Under the pieces are notes generated by a model. It saw only the letters and a program-made list of their open reading frames with translations. It was not told the origin of the DNA and ran no database searches. Below are positions 44,457 to 53,774 of a stretch of 64,000 nucleotides of DNA, one piece after another. Each line of letters starts with the position of its first letter. Position 1 is the first letter of the stretch. The translations under genes were made by a program, and so were the position numbers. This stretch comes from Symsagittifera roscoffensis (lineage: Eukaryota > Xenacoelomorpha > Acoela > Convolutidae), in NCBI RefSeq assembly GCF_963678635.1, contig NC_087069.1:21112827-21176826 (forward strand), written 5' to 3'.

Positions 44457-47400
44457 ATGAGGCGGAGCAGGGTACCGGTAGCTGAAAAAAGACCTACCGA
44501 AGCAAAGTATAATTCGTCGCTACGCAAAACAACATCAATGGGCCCAAAGATAACAAAGAAGAACTTTTCAGTTAACATGGTCAGCACAAGGAGTACAGCG
44601 GAGAACAGAGCAAGAGAGGGCATGGAAGGGGAACGAGTAGAACCCACCATCGAGATTGATCTAGAGACACCTGATCAAAGTGTTGATGAAACAAGGAAAA
44701 TAGCGACGGAGTCAACTCCAATGCCCAATGCAGAAGAACCAAACTCGAAACCCATAGAATTCTCACCAACAGACAACGTGGAAGATGCAATAGGCAACAC
44801 CGAAGAAACGGTGAAAGAAGACTCTCAAGTAAAAAAGACATCTTTTACAGAAAGGTTGGCGATGATGGTCGGAATAAAAACGAAAGAGAACGTGACTGAA
44901 GAACCAAAAGCTGAAAGAGCACGAACATTTGGAACAGTGAGCACGAAGACGACAGAAGCCAATCCGAGAGAGGGACAAACTAGAGCAGAAGCGACGGCCG
45001 AAGAAAAACCGACGGCTGACCATGAAGAGGCTACTCTTGAGCTAGGTGACTTGATGGCGAAACTGAATCAGATCGACAAAAAGCTGAAGCACAGCGAAGA
45101 GGACAGAGAAGTGATAAGAAAAGAATTAAGATACAACAAAAACGAGTATCTGGATAGTTATTTTAACCTGGCCAAGGCAACAGAAGAGAGACTCAAGGAA
45201 ATGTCAGATAATGTAGAAACCACCAATGAAGAACGAGATAAGAACATCAAAAAAGATTTGCAACAGTTAAAAAACCGATATGATGATGTCAACAGCCAAT
45301 TAGGTAGCCTGGAAAAGAGAATGGACACAATGAGCAAAAATCAGGCCGAGAGTTCGTGTGCAATACAGGCGAAATTGGATGCAATCTTGAGTAATTCTAC
45401 CTCACAAGAAAGACCGGCAGCGGATCGCGCGCAAGGCACCAGAGTTGACTTTATGGAACCACAAAGGAACAAACGGCAATCGACACCGTTGCCCCTAACC
45501 CGGGATACGGTGAGCATAGCACCAACAGCTGCTAAAACAATCATGAAGAATGGAATGTCAAGTACAACGACTGGTCCGGGGGACTCAACAGCTAACAGCA
45601 ACGCAGGTCCGGATGCTATGACATGGGCAAACACTTGGGAGATGATGAACAGGACTCTAGAGGCCTTCGCCACGAGGAACACTAACTCGAGCGATAGGAG
45701 ATATGGGAAATCAAGAAAAACATTCAAGAGGCCAAAAGAATTCAAAGACGACTCAGATGGATGCATTGACACGTGGGTGGAAGTGATGAGATTACATCTA
45801 GAGCAAGACAACTTGAACGATGAAAGACAAGCATGCACAGCCATACTCAGCAATTTAGAAGGCACGGCATTGAAATGCGTGGTCGCAAAGAAGGAAGAAG
45901 AACGCGACACCGCGGACAAGATCTTCGAGATATTACTGAATCGATTCGGGTCAGGAATGAAGGGTCACCAAGCGATGATGCGATTTGAAAAGAGAAGGCA
46001 GAGGGACGACGAACCAATAGATCAGTTCCTAGATGACCTCGAGAGCTTGAGAAGAAGGAGTGACCCAGAGGAGTCGACAAACAGAAGAAACTTCAGCATT
46101 GCCTCGAAGTTCATTGATGGGGTAAAAAGTGATGACTTAAGGACAATGTTAGCTACATACTACACATTGTCGAAAGACAGCGCACCAACCCCAGAAGAAA
46201 TGAGACAGAAATCAAGGGAATACATGCTGATGAAGCCCAAGAAATACTCATATTCGGAAAACAGGAACACACAGGGGGGAACCCAACCCCAGAGGTCATC
46301 ATGGTACAAACCTAGAGATGATATGGACAAGCGCAGATCATGCGCGAACTGCGGGTCAGCGGACCACCACGTGGCTGACTGCACAACATACAAACAAGGC
46401 ATGAAGAGCCTAGGATACGCACCGGATGAGGAGGACATGAGCCAGATGGAGGAACACGAGTACTACAATGGCTTAATCATCAAGATAGGCGCTAGATGCT
46501 TCTTCTGTAACCAGGAGGGGCACTTCAGAATGGATTGTTCCTTGTTCTGGGAAGCGGTCAAGGACCAGAGTCACCCCAAACATAAGTTGGCATTAGCGGC
46601 GGTGCAGAATCAGCGGAACAGGCAAAACGAATTTGAATCGAGGAACTTAGGAACAACAAGCACGGAATTGCCAACGAAGACAGTGAAAGCTGTAACACAC
46701 GTTAATGGTGCGATAGAACCCGCGGCAGGGAATTCTCTGGTGATAAATTATGAGAAAGCGGCGACGGAAGCAATTGCCAAAGTGAAACAGGATCTGGCTG
46801 CGAAAGAAATAGAGCAACGACTAAAGCTGGAGATAGAAAGACAGAATTTTAACGAAGCATTAACCGGATCGAAACAAATACCAGAGGCTGTACCAGGCTC
46901 AACAAAGACCGGGAATTGCAATACTGTGAAAATGGTGACAGGTAAACCTTTTGGCATATCGAAAATCGGGGCAAGGATAATGTCGATAATCACAGTGGGC
47001 GGCCACGAGGTAACCAGAAACTTGAGCGAGCCGAGCGACCAGACGATAATGCACATTGACGTGTATGCAGACTATTTGAGTGGTATAAGCCCACAAACGA
47101 CTTCTAGAGCACTGAGAGCACTACTCATGAGAGGGGGCAGCAAGTCGGTACGTGTTGATAGCAGATATACTGAAGCTTACGGTCCACACGAGGTGATGCT
47201 AAATATAGATGGGATTAACATCTATACCAAGACGATGATAACATGTGACGAAGACCTAATTGGACAAATCTACGTAGGGAAAGAAGAATTGAAAGTGAGA
47301 TCGATTGGACACTGCGCCATGCTTGAGGAAGATGCAATGCACATCGGGACGGAGGCAGATGTGACAGGGCACGTGCTGGATATAAGTGGCAAAAAGACTC

Positions 47401-50400
47401 AGTTGCGTGGGTTGCTTGACACGGGAGCAGTCTTGAGCGTTATACCAATCGAAACTTGGGAGAAGATGGGCTTTGACAAAGGTGACTTGATAGACTCGAG
47501 AATACGGCTGTCAGCTGCAAACAAAGGGGCCCTACGGGTGCTGGGCAGGACGCCGATAATAGCCCTCAATTTGGGGGAACGTAACCTGTGGATGAGCTTT
47601 ATCGTGGTAGAAAACCTAGATGAATCTGACCAATTCATTTTGGGCAGAGACTTCATCAGGAATTTTGACGTAACGATTGATTTAAATAACGCAATGTTCA
47701 GGATACGGAACCCGGATAGGAGGTACGCAATCAAACCGGTAAATTTAATAATGGCAAATGAAAACAAAGCACCGGTATTCTTGAGTAGGAGGGTGAGGCT
47801 AAAAGCTAATGAAGCGGCAATCGTAAGTCTGAGGATGAAAAATTACAATGAACTAAGTGACAACAAGCAAGTGTGCATAGTTCCGAATCCTAATAGTCAA
47901 AGTGCTGCTGTTTTAGAAAGATCATTTTCGATAACGAAGAGCGGCCTCTGCGTCAGTGTCTTGTTGAATACCCTTGATATACCGATCACGATACAAAGAG
48001 GGAGGAAACTGGGATATGCTTTACCGGTTAAAACTCGATATGAAACAATTGAGAATTCAAAACAAAATGAAGTTGTTGATTGTCCCAATCACAGGGACAA
48101 AATTTGTATCTTGAGACGATTGCAGAAAATAAAAGATTCTTCAGGTCTTATTAAATCACTTAAGTCAGAAACGGATGATGGTCTTTCGAGCTGTTCGAAC
48201 TTTCCAGAGCGACCCACACTAGATGAAATGCTAAATGAAAAACCGGTCCTGCCGGAGATTGAACATTTGAGGGGCAAACTGAAAGATGAACAGCTCGAAG
48301 CCATCAAGGACGTACTAGAGTGGAACGAGGAAGTTTTTTCGAGGCATAAGGCGGATATCGGGTGTTGTAATTTCGTTGAGCATGAAATAGAACTTGAGGA
48401 AAACGCGGTACCACACAGGGAGGGGGCGAGGCGCATGACCCCACACAAATCGGACGCGTGTAGAAAAGAGATCGAGACGTTACTAGAGTATGACATGATA
48501 GAACCATCCAAGTCACCGTGGGCGTGTGGAGTAGTGATGGCCAAAAAGAAAGGCGACCAGTTGAGGTTTTGTTGTGACTTTCGATACCTGAACTCCGTCA
48601 CGGTGAAGGATGCCTATCCCATACCTAGGATTGATGAGAGCCTCTCGAAGTTAGGGGATGCAAAATTTTTTACGACTCTTGATTTAGGCTCGGCCTTTTG
48701 GCAAGTACCACTAAGGAAGCAGGACAGGGACAAGACAGGGTTTGCCTGCGAGTTGGGTCTGTTTCAATGGAAACGGATGCCGTTTGGACTTTGCAATGCC
48801 ACAGCCACGTTTCAGCGGTTGATGGCACACGCGCTGATAGGCGTAACGAAGAAGTATGGCAACCTGGTAATGTGCTACGTGGATGACGTGGTAATAGCGA
48901 CGCCAACACTGGAAGACCACATTGAGAGACTAGACGAAGTGTTTGCATGCATGAAGAGGTCGGGGCTAAAGTGTAAACCATCAAAGTGCGAGATACTCAA
49001 AGACTCAATTAAATACTTGGGCAGGATGGTAGACAAGCACGGCATCAGACCTGATACGGACGCCGTGGAAGCAGTCCTGACCTGGAAATCACCGAAAACA
49101 GAGCACCAGTTGATGAGCTTCCTGGGTTTCGCTAACTATTATAGAGAATTCATCAAAGGCTATGCAGACAAGGTATACCCGATGCAACAATTAATGAGAC
49201 ACAAGGGCAAGAAGTTCACATGGAACAACGCAGCAGAAGGGTCATTCCAGAGAATAAAGAAAGAGCTATGTGAGGCACCAGTACTAGGTATGCCGACGGA
49301 GAAAGGGATGTACGTGCTGGACACGGATGCGTCGGTAGTCGCGATTTCTGGGATTCTCCACCAAGAACAAGAATGGAATGGGAGGACAGTCTTGAGACCA
49401 ATAGCGTACGGGAGCAAAGTCCTGAGTGACACGGAAATGAAGTACGGAGCACCGAAAGCTGAGATGTTCGCGGTGGTTACCTTTGTCGAGAAATACAGGG
49501 CATACCTGGGCAGTGAGCCATTCAAGTTGCGAGTCGACAACAGAGCACTGAGCTGGCTGAAAACGTACTCAATGGACCAAAGTTACATTGGGAGGTGGAT
49601 AGTTCGCCTGGACGGATACAACATGATAATTGAGCATAGAACGCGAGATAAACATCAGAATGCCGACAGCTTGAGTAAGAAGACGGAGTTCTATGAGAGA
49701 CAAGAGCAAAGAGAAGCAGACAGACCTGAAATCAAAGATGGCTTCTCATTCATGGACAAGGAAACGTACGACAGTCTTCCACTCACGAGATGGCTGGACA
49801 AGTCAGGCAAACCGATAGAAGATCATCCTGAATTACCTAAAGAGCCTCCAGAGAAGACCATCTTGAGGAAGAGCAAGAGGATTCCGATTGAGATTATACT
49901 CAAGTCGAAGATCGTGAAGGAGACGCTCAAGGCAAAAGGCTATGATCTTAACCAGGTGGAAGCAGGAACTGCACAGATAGATGATGACTTGATGAGGTTG
50001 CTCGAGAAACTATCAGATGATAAGCCAGTGATCCAGGAGAAGGGTACAGAGAAACCGGAATTCACTATACTTCGGAGAAAAGAGACAGTGAACGATACTG
50101 ACTCATCAAGAGGAAGCGTCACTGACAGCAAAGATGTCGTGCGGTCACTAGTTGACAAAATCCCCGAAGACATTCTGGAGCAGACCAGGGTTAGGAAAAA
50201 GAAAGTGACGTTCAAGGAAGATACTGAACACCTGGGACTAGGTCAAGAGTCCGGGGAGTGTTCCAGGTTCACGGAAGAAGGAACCGGGGAAGGAAAATTG
50301 TCCGGGGAGCGTGAAGGATGGGATGAAGACTCGGATGAGAGCAGCGAAAACCAGGACAGTCTGTGCATGATACTGGCGGAAGAGAAGACAAGGCACCACG

Positions 50401-51365
50401 ACAGGGAGTTACAGACGGATCCATCTTCAGGAACATACAACATGGACATACAGGAGATGCGAGGTGGTGAGGAACTTGAGAAAATTGCGGTCGCAAGGAA
50501 ACCATTCAGGGAACTATCATGCAACTCAAACATCAGAACGAATCTGGTGCCAGAAGATGATATGAAAATCGTGAAAAGGATGATATGCGTGAAACTGAGT
50601 GATGACATCCACAACCCTGGTGAGATGAATGGACAGATCATGGCGTTAAAGGAGCATGTCAAGGCAAGATATAGGCTGTCAGACCTAATAAGAGCCCAGA
50701 AGAATGACAAAATGACAAGTAACCTCTCCAAATGGATCCAGTCGGGGGTCAAGGAGAAGGGGGAACTTGAGGAAGACAGCTACAAGATCTTGAGCCAGTT
50801 CTACAAAGAAAAGAGAGACTTACTTTATCACACAGCTGATGGAGTGGTAGCGTGCAAGAGGAGAGATGAGGAAAAGATATTACACAAACACAACCTCATC
50901 ATACTACCACAATTGTACCAGACAGAGGTGCTTTTCAGATCACACGACCAGATGGGTCACCAGGGGATAGACAAAGTACAACAAAGGATACTTCACAGAT
51001 TTGATTGGCCAGGAATGAGAAAAGCTTGCGAGAGATGGGTGAATGCCTGCCTGGCATGTCTCCAGGTAAAAGACCCAAGGAAGATGAAGTTTCCCCTCAA
51101 GTCCGTTGAGAGCTCGGAGTTCAATGAAGTGGTGCAGATAGACCATCAAAAAATCTGCATGACAGAGTCGGGATACAACCAGATACTGGTTATAATAGAT
51201 CACTTCACAAAGTTGGCGGAAGCGGTTCCGTGCCAGACAGCCTCGGCCGAAGAGACATGTGATCATCTGATAACGCATTGGATATCGCGGTATGGTTGTC
51301 CAATGACTTTCCAGTCGGACAACGGCAAAGCTTTTGTGGGGGAGTTGACAAAAGAATTGATTTAG
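44457..51365 (+). CDS. Gag-pol of the giant element, up to an in-frame stop in integrase
   Basis: 2,302 codons. The start may instead be the ATG at 44577 (MVSTRST), the more usual type of gag start. Order: a disordered acidic N-terminus; coiled coil about 194-297; gag capsid-like helical region about 410-600 (LLNRFGSGMKGHQAM); zinc knuckles with C629 and C681 (second canonical CFFCNQEGHFRMDC); protease with DTGA at 988-991 and ILGRDF near 1070. RT has FCCDFRYLN, MPFGLCNATATFQ and YVDD at 1474-1477; RNase H has DTDAS at 1622. A linker of about 400 residues follows, unusually long. Then comes integrase with an HHCC finger (about 2149-2215) and catalytic D2229 and D2288. TAG at 51363-51365 interrupts the core before the catalytic E; the same frame continues downstream. 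This gives the enzymes for copying and insertion. Confidence 0.93.
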   Translation: MRRSRVPVAEKRPTEAKYNSSLRKTTSMGPKITKKNFSVNMVSTRSTAENRAREGMEGERVEPTIEIDLETPDQSVDETRKIATESTPMPNAEEPNSKPIEFSPTDNVEDAIGNTEETVKEDSQVKKTSFTERLAMMVGIKTKENVTEEPKAERARTFGTVSTKTTEANPREGQTRAEATAEEKPTADHEEATLELGDLMAKLNQIDKKLKHSEEDREVIRKELRYNKNEYLDSYFNLAKATEERLKEMSDNVETTNEERDKNIKKDLQQLKNRYDDVNSQLGSLEKRMDTMSKNQAESSCAIQAKLDAILSNSTSQERPAADRAQGTRVDFMEPQRNKRQSTPLPLTRDTVSIAPTAAKTIMKNGMSSTTTGPGDSTANSNAGPDAMTWANTWEMMNRTLEAFATRNTNSSDRRYGKSRKTFKRPKEFKDDSDGCIDTWVEVMRLHLEQDNLNDERQACTAILSNLEGTALKCVVAKKEEERDTADKIFEILLNRFGSGMKGHQAMMRFEKRRQRDDEPIDQFLDDLESLRRRSDPEESTNRRNFSIASKFIDGVKSDDLRTMLATYYTLSKDSAPTPEEMRQKSREYMLMKPKKYSYSENRNTQGGTQPQRSSWYKPRDDMDKRRSCANCGSADHHVADCTTYKQGMKSLGYAPDEEDMSQMEEHEYYNGLIIKIGARCFFCNQEGHFRMDCSLFWEAVKDQSHPKHKLALAAVQNQRNRQNEFESRNLGTTSTELPTKTVKAVTHVNGAIEPAAGNSLVINYEKAATEAIAKVKQDLAAKEIEQRLKLEIERQNFNEALTGSKQIPEAVPGSTKTGNCNTVKMVTGKPFGISKIGARIMSIITVGGHEVTRNLSEPSDQTIMHIDVYADYLSGISPQTTSRALRALLMRGGSKSVRVDSRYTEAYGPHEVMLNIDGINIYTKTMITCDEDLIGQIYVGKEELKVRSIGHCAMLEEDAMHIGTEADVTGHVLDISGKKTQLRGLLDTGAVLSVIPIETWEKMGFDKGDLIDSRIRLSAANKGALRVLGRTPIIALNLGERNLWMSFIVVENLDESDQFILGRDFIRNFDVTIDLNNAMFRIRNPDRRYAIKPVNLIMANENKAPVFLSRRVRLKANEAAIVSLRMKNYNELSDNKQVCIVPNPNSQSAAVLERSFSITKSGLCVSVLLNTLDIPITIQRGRKLGYALPVKTRYETIENSKQNEVVDCPNHRDKICILRRLQKIKDSSGLIKSLKSETDDGLSSCSNFPERPTLDEMLNEKPVLPEIEHLRGKLKDEQLEAIKDVLEWNEEVFSRHKADIGCCNFVEHEIELEENAVPHREGARRMTPHKSDACRKEIETLLEYDMIEPSKSPWACGVVMAKKKGDQLRFCCDFRYLNSVTVKDAYPIPRIDESLSKLGDAKFFTTLDLGSAFWQVPLRKQDRDKTGFACELGLFQWKRMPFGLCNATATFQRLMAHALIGVTKKYGNLVMCYVDDVVIATPTLEDHIERLDEVFACMKRSGLKCKPSKCEILKDSIKYLGRMVDKHGIRPDTDAVEAVLTWKSPKTEHQLMSFLGFANYYREFIKGYADKVYPMQQLMRHKGKKFTWNNAAEGSFQRIKKELCEAPVLGMPTEKGMYVLDTDASVVAISGILHQEQEWNGRTVLRPIAYGSKVLSDTEMKYGAPKAEMFAVVTFVEKYRAYLGSEPFKLRVDNRALSWLKTYSMDQSYIGRWIVRLDGYNMIIEHRTRDKHQNADSLSKKTEFYERQEQREADRPEIKDGFSFMDKETYDSLPLTRWLDKSGKPIEDHPELPKEPPEKTILRKSKRIPIEIILKSKIVKETLKAKGYDLNQVEAGTAQIDDDLMRLLEKLSDDKPVIQEKGTEKPEFTILRRKETVNDTDSSRGSVTDSKDVVRSLVDKIPEDILEQTRVRKKKVTFKEDTEHLGLGQESGECSRFTEEGTGEGKLSGEREGWDEDSDESSENQDSLCMILAEEKTRHHDRELQTDPSSGTYNMDIQEMRGGEELEKIAVARKPFRELSCNSNIRTNLVPEDDMKIVKRMICVKLSDDIHNPGEMNGQIMALKEHVKARYRLSDLIRAQKNDKMTSNLSKWIQSGVKEKGELEEDSYKILSQFYKEKRDLLYHTADGVVACKRRDEEKILHKHNLIILPQLYQTEVLFRSHDQMGHQGIDKVQQRILHRFDWPGMRKACERWVNACLACLQVKDPRKMKFPLKSVESSEFNEVVQIDHQKICMTESGYNQILVIIDHFTKLAEAVPCQTASAEETCDHLITHWISRYGCPMTFQSDNGKAFVGELTKELI

Positions 51366-53255
51366 AGATCGCACATTGCTCAAGCACACTCGACGACCTA
51401 TCATCCGCAGACCAATGGGTTGGTAGAGAGACAAAACAGGACACTGGTCAACATGTTAAGGGTGTACTGCTCAAGATACATGACGGACTGGGACAAATAC
51501 CTGCCACAGGTAGTAGGAGCCTACAACAGTACACAGCACTCAACTACGGGCATCAGTCCTTTCATGATGTTGACAGGCAGGGAGAGAGCAATGCCTCTGA
51601 CATTCTTTTACCCAGAATACGAGGGGAAAAGGACGTCGCCTCAGGCATACGTGAAAGAAGCGATCAAAAGACAACAGGAGTTGAACGAGCTATGCAGGAG
51701 GAACACGGCGCAAGCGCAAATGAGGCAACGTAGGAAATATGACGAAAAAATATTAAGAGCAAAGCCATATGAAGTGGGCCAATATGTGTGGGTCTTCCAA
51801 AATGTAATACCGCCCAAGGGAACAAAGAAACTACTCAAGAAGTGGAGGGGACCATTCATGATAACGGAGGTTCATCAACAAGGACGGTTCTATCGCTTGA
51901 GTACTGGGCGAGCGGCACATTATGAAAATCTGAAGCCTCACGTCCCATCCCCAGAGGATTGGTGCATACCGAAGGACATGGAGGGTCTTGAGTACCTGGT
52001 GGTAGAGCCAGCGTGTGAAGTGAATGAGAAAGGCACTAGAGAGAAAAATGATGGTAATGAGAACCTGAGTTTGGACGACAATGAAAAGATAGGAGTGGAG
52101 TCTGATGCAGGATCATTTGTAGAAGAAGACTGGAACGACCCGGAACAAGACGAGGTGCCGAAATGGATGGAACCGGATCGAACAACACCACCGGAAACCA
52201 GGACTGGCAATCCTAAACGCACAGGCATGAGGTACAACAGGTACGGGGATGACTTCTTGATCGATAAGATACAGCCAGACAAATTGGGCGAGGAATTACT
52301 GAAGGCAGGCGAACTGGAAGCAGGAGAGGAATGGCAGGTCATTGACGATGGTGGTCATTATCCGCAGGATGACTACTCGACGCCAGAATTAGAAACGGAT
52401 CTCGAACAGAGTGAGATAGAGAGGAGGGAGAACACGAACTTGAGGATTCTAGAGTGGATGCGTGATGTCAAAGACGAGAGCCGCGAAGGACAAAGCATCC
52501 AGCAAGTCGATGTATCAGCAGCGAATTACATGAAGACAGAGGACCCTCTTTTTGGATGGACGGCAACAGACAGGCCACTGGACATTCCTCAGGACAATTC
52601 AGACCCGACAACATCGACGGGGACGTCGATAAATATTTTTGTCCGGGGAGTGGGGGTAGGACTTACCCACATCGAAAATTTGATGATAAAGAAGCTCAAG
52701 GAAGTGAGAGAAACGAGCGAATTGGAACTGGAGGAAGAAGAGCCAGAGCCTACTATAGGTCGGAATTTCAAAACGAAATTCGAAATACCCAACGAATACT
52801 CGGAGAACATCATGATAACGGATAGCGACTTCATCCTGTCAAACAGGACCAGCGCGATCTGCATCACGGCGGACATGAGTTTCAAATCAAGATTGGAAGC
52901 TGACTTCAAAAGAGAGTACCAGAATGGAGAGTTTCTGTTCAGACAGAGATCAGGACTGGGAGGGATGGCAGCGCTTCCACCGTCAGTGGCACAAGTCCCG
53001 GGCAATTATCTGTGCTTCCTAGTAACGAGGGTCAATGACAGGAACACAATCGATCCCGAACACGTGATATTGGCACTAACAAGATTACGAGACTTCATGA
53101 TTGAAAGAGGGATAACAGAAGTCTCAATGCCGGTGTATGACCCAAACAGGGGCAAACTGAGCCCGAGGGAATTGTACGCTATCCTACATGTGGTCTTTGC
53201 AGAAACTGAGATAATGGTGTATCTTCATAAGAAGTACTACTTGAGCATCGCCTGA
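51366..53255 (+). CDS. Pol continuation: integrase end and macro-domain-like module
   Basis: Same frame as 44457-51365, separated only by the TAG. It supplies the third integrase catalytic residue in NGLVERQNRTL (E at 51426-51428, 35 residues after the second D). The GPY/F-type C-terminal domain follows (KKWRGPFMITEV). After an acidic, probably disordered stretch of ~250 residues comes a module at about 52790-53252 that reads like a macro domain of the TARG1/OARD1 type: AICITADMSFKSRLEADFK, then YLCFLVTRVNDRNTIDPEHV, then GITEVSMPVYDPNRGKL and VYLHKKYYLSI. The usual GCG-x-D loop is replaced by YDPNRGK, so ADP-ribose hydrolysis is uncertain. No ATG near the start; expression needs readthrough or the stop is a mutation. 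Confidence 0.85.
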   Translation, partial: RSHIAQAHSTTYHPQTNGLVERQNRTLVNMLRVYCSRYMTDWDKYLPQVVGAYNSTQHSTTGISPFMMLTGRERAMPLTFFYPEYEGKRTSPQAYVKEAIKRQQELNELCRRNTAQAQMRQRRKYDEKILRAKPYEVGQYVWVFQNVIPPKGTKKLLKKWRGPFMITEVHQQGRFYRLSTGRAAHYENLKPHVPSPEDWCIPKDMEGLEYLVVEPACEVNEKGTREKNDGNENLSLDDNEKIGVESDAGSFVEEDWNDPEQDEVPKWMEPDRTTPPETRTGNPKRTGMRYNRYGDDFLIDKIQPDKLGEELLKAGELEAGEEWQVIDDGGHYPQDDYSTPELETDLEQSEIERRENTNLRILEWMRDVKDESREGQSIQQVDVSAANYMKTEDPLFGWTATDRPLDIPQDNSDPTTSTGTSINIFVRGVGVGLTHIENLMIKKLKEVRETSELELEEEEPEPTIGRNFKTKFEIPNEYSENIMITDSDFILSNRTSAICITADMSFKSRLEADFKREYQNGEFLFRQRSGLGGMAALPPSVAQVPGNYLCFLVTRVNDRNTIDPEHVILALTRLRDFMIERGITEVSMPVYDPNRGKLSPRELYAILHVVFAETEIMVYLHKKYYLSIA

Positions 53256-53530
53256 GTCGGGTACATGGGGGTATCGAGTCGGGTGTGAGGGAGGAGTCTT
53301 GAGTTAGGTACTGGGGTGCGGCGCAGGTAAAGGGATCTTAAGATATGATTGGCATGACAATTAAATTTTAAAACGAGTTAACGGTGCTAAAACATAAAAT
53401 GAATCTGCATGCTTTTAAGGGAATTCCAATTGAATTGTTTTAAGTGATATGAAAATGATAAGATTTTAACCATACTGGTAAAAGGGGGGTCTCTAGGTTA
53501 GGAACATGACATGTCAAGTTTCAATATGCT

Positions 53531-53542
53531 TTCTGTTTTCAG
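53531..53542 (+). promoter_or_regulatory. Possible splice acceptor for an ORF2 transcript
   Basis: TTCTGTTTTCAG is a strong pyrimidine-AG acceptor, 232 bp ahead of the ORF2 ATG. Donor-like sites lie upstream (41584/41585 and 42812/42813). Retroviruses make env mRNA this way. Inferred only. Confidence 0.4.
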
Positions 53543-53665
53543 ATCAAGTTTGAAAAACAAAGTTGAAAATCCAACTATACTCAAGCGAGAAACAGAGAGA
53601 GAAACCTTGATTGAACTCGCGATAATCGGCACTTACAGCAAGTATTTGCAAGGGAACATTTCGAG

Positions 53666-53741
53666 AGAATTCTTGAGTTGGGTAATACTTGAGTCGGTAA
53701 GGTAATTCTTGAGCTGGTAAGGTAATTCTTGAGCTGGTTAA
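53666..53741 (+). repeat. 20-bp tandem repeat ahead of ORF2
   Basis: GTAATTCTTGAGCTGGTAAG in about 3.8 units (units start at 53682, 53702 and 53722, preceded by a partial). It ends 33 bp before the ORF2 ATG. Confidence 0.85.
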
Positions 53742-53774
53742 CACATACCTGTATACATCCCGAAGTCACGAAGA

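Larger units (their letters stand above)
53256..53774 (+). other. Intergenic region between pol and ORF2
   Basis: 520 bp without a convincing gene (the 64-codon ORF at 53511-53705 overlaps repeats). It contains AAAAGGGGGG near 53480, a splice-acceptor-like site and a 20-bp tandem repeat, all ahead of the ORF2 ATG. Likely a control region for a downstream transcript. Confidence 0.55.
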
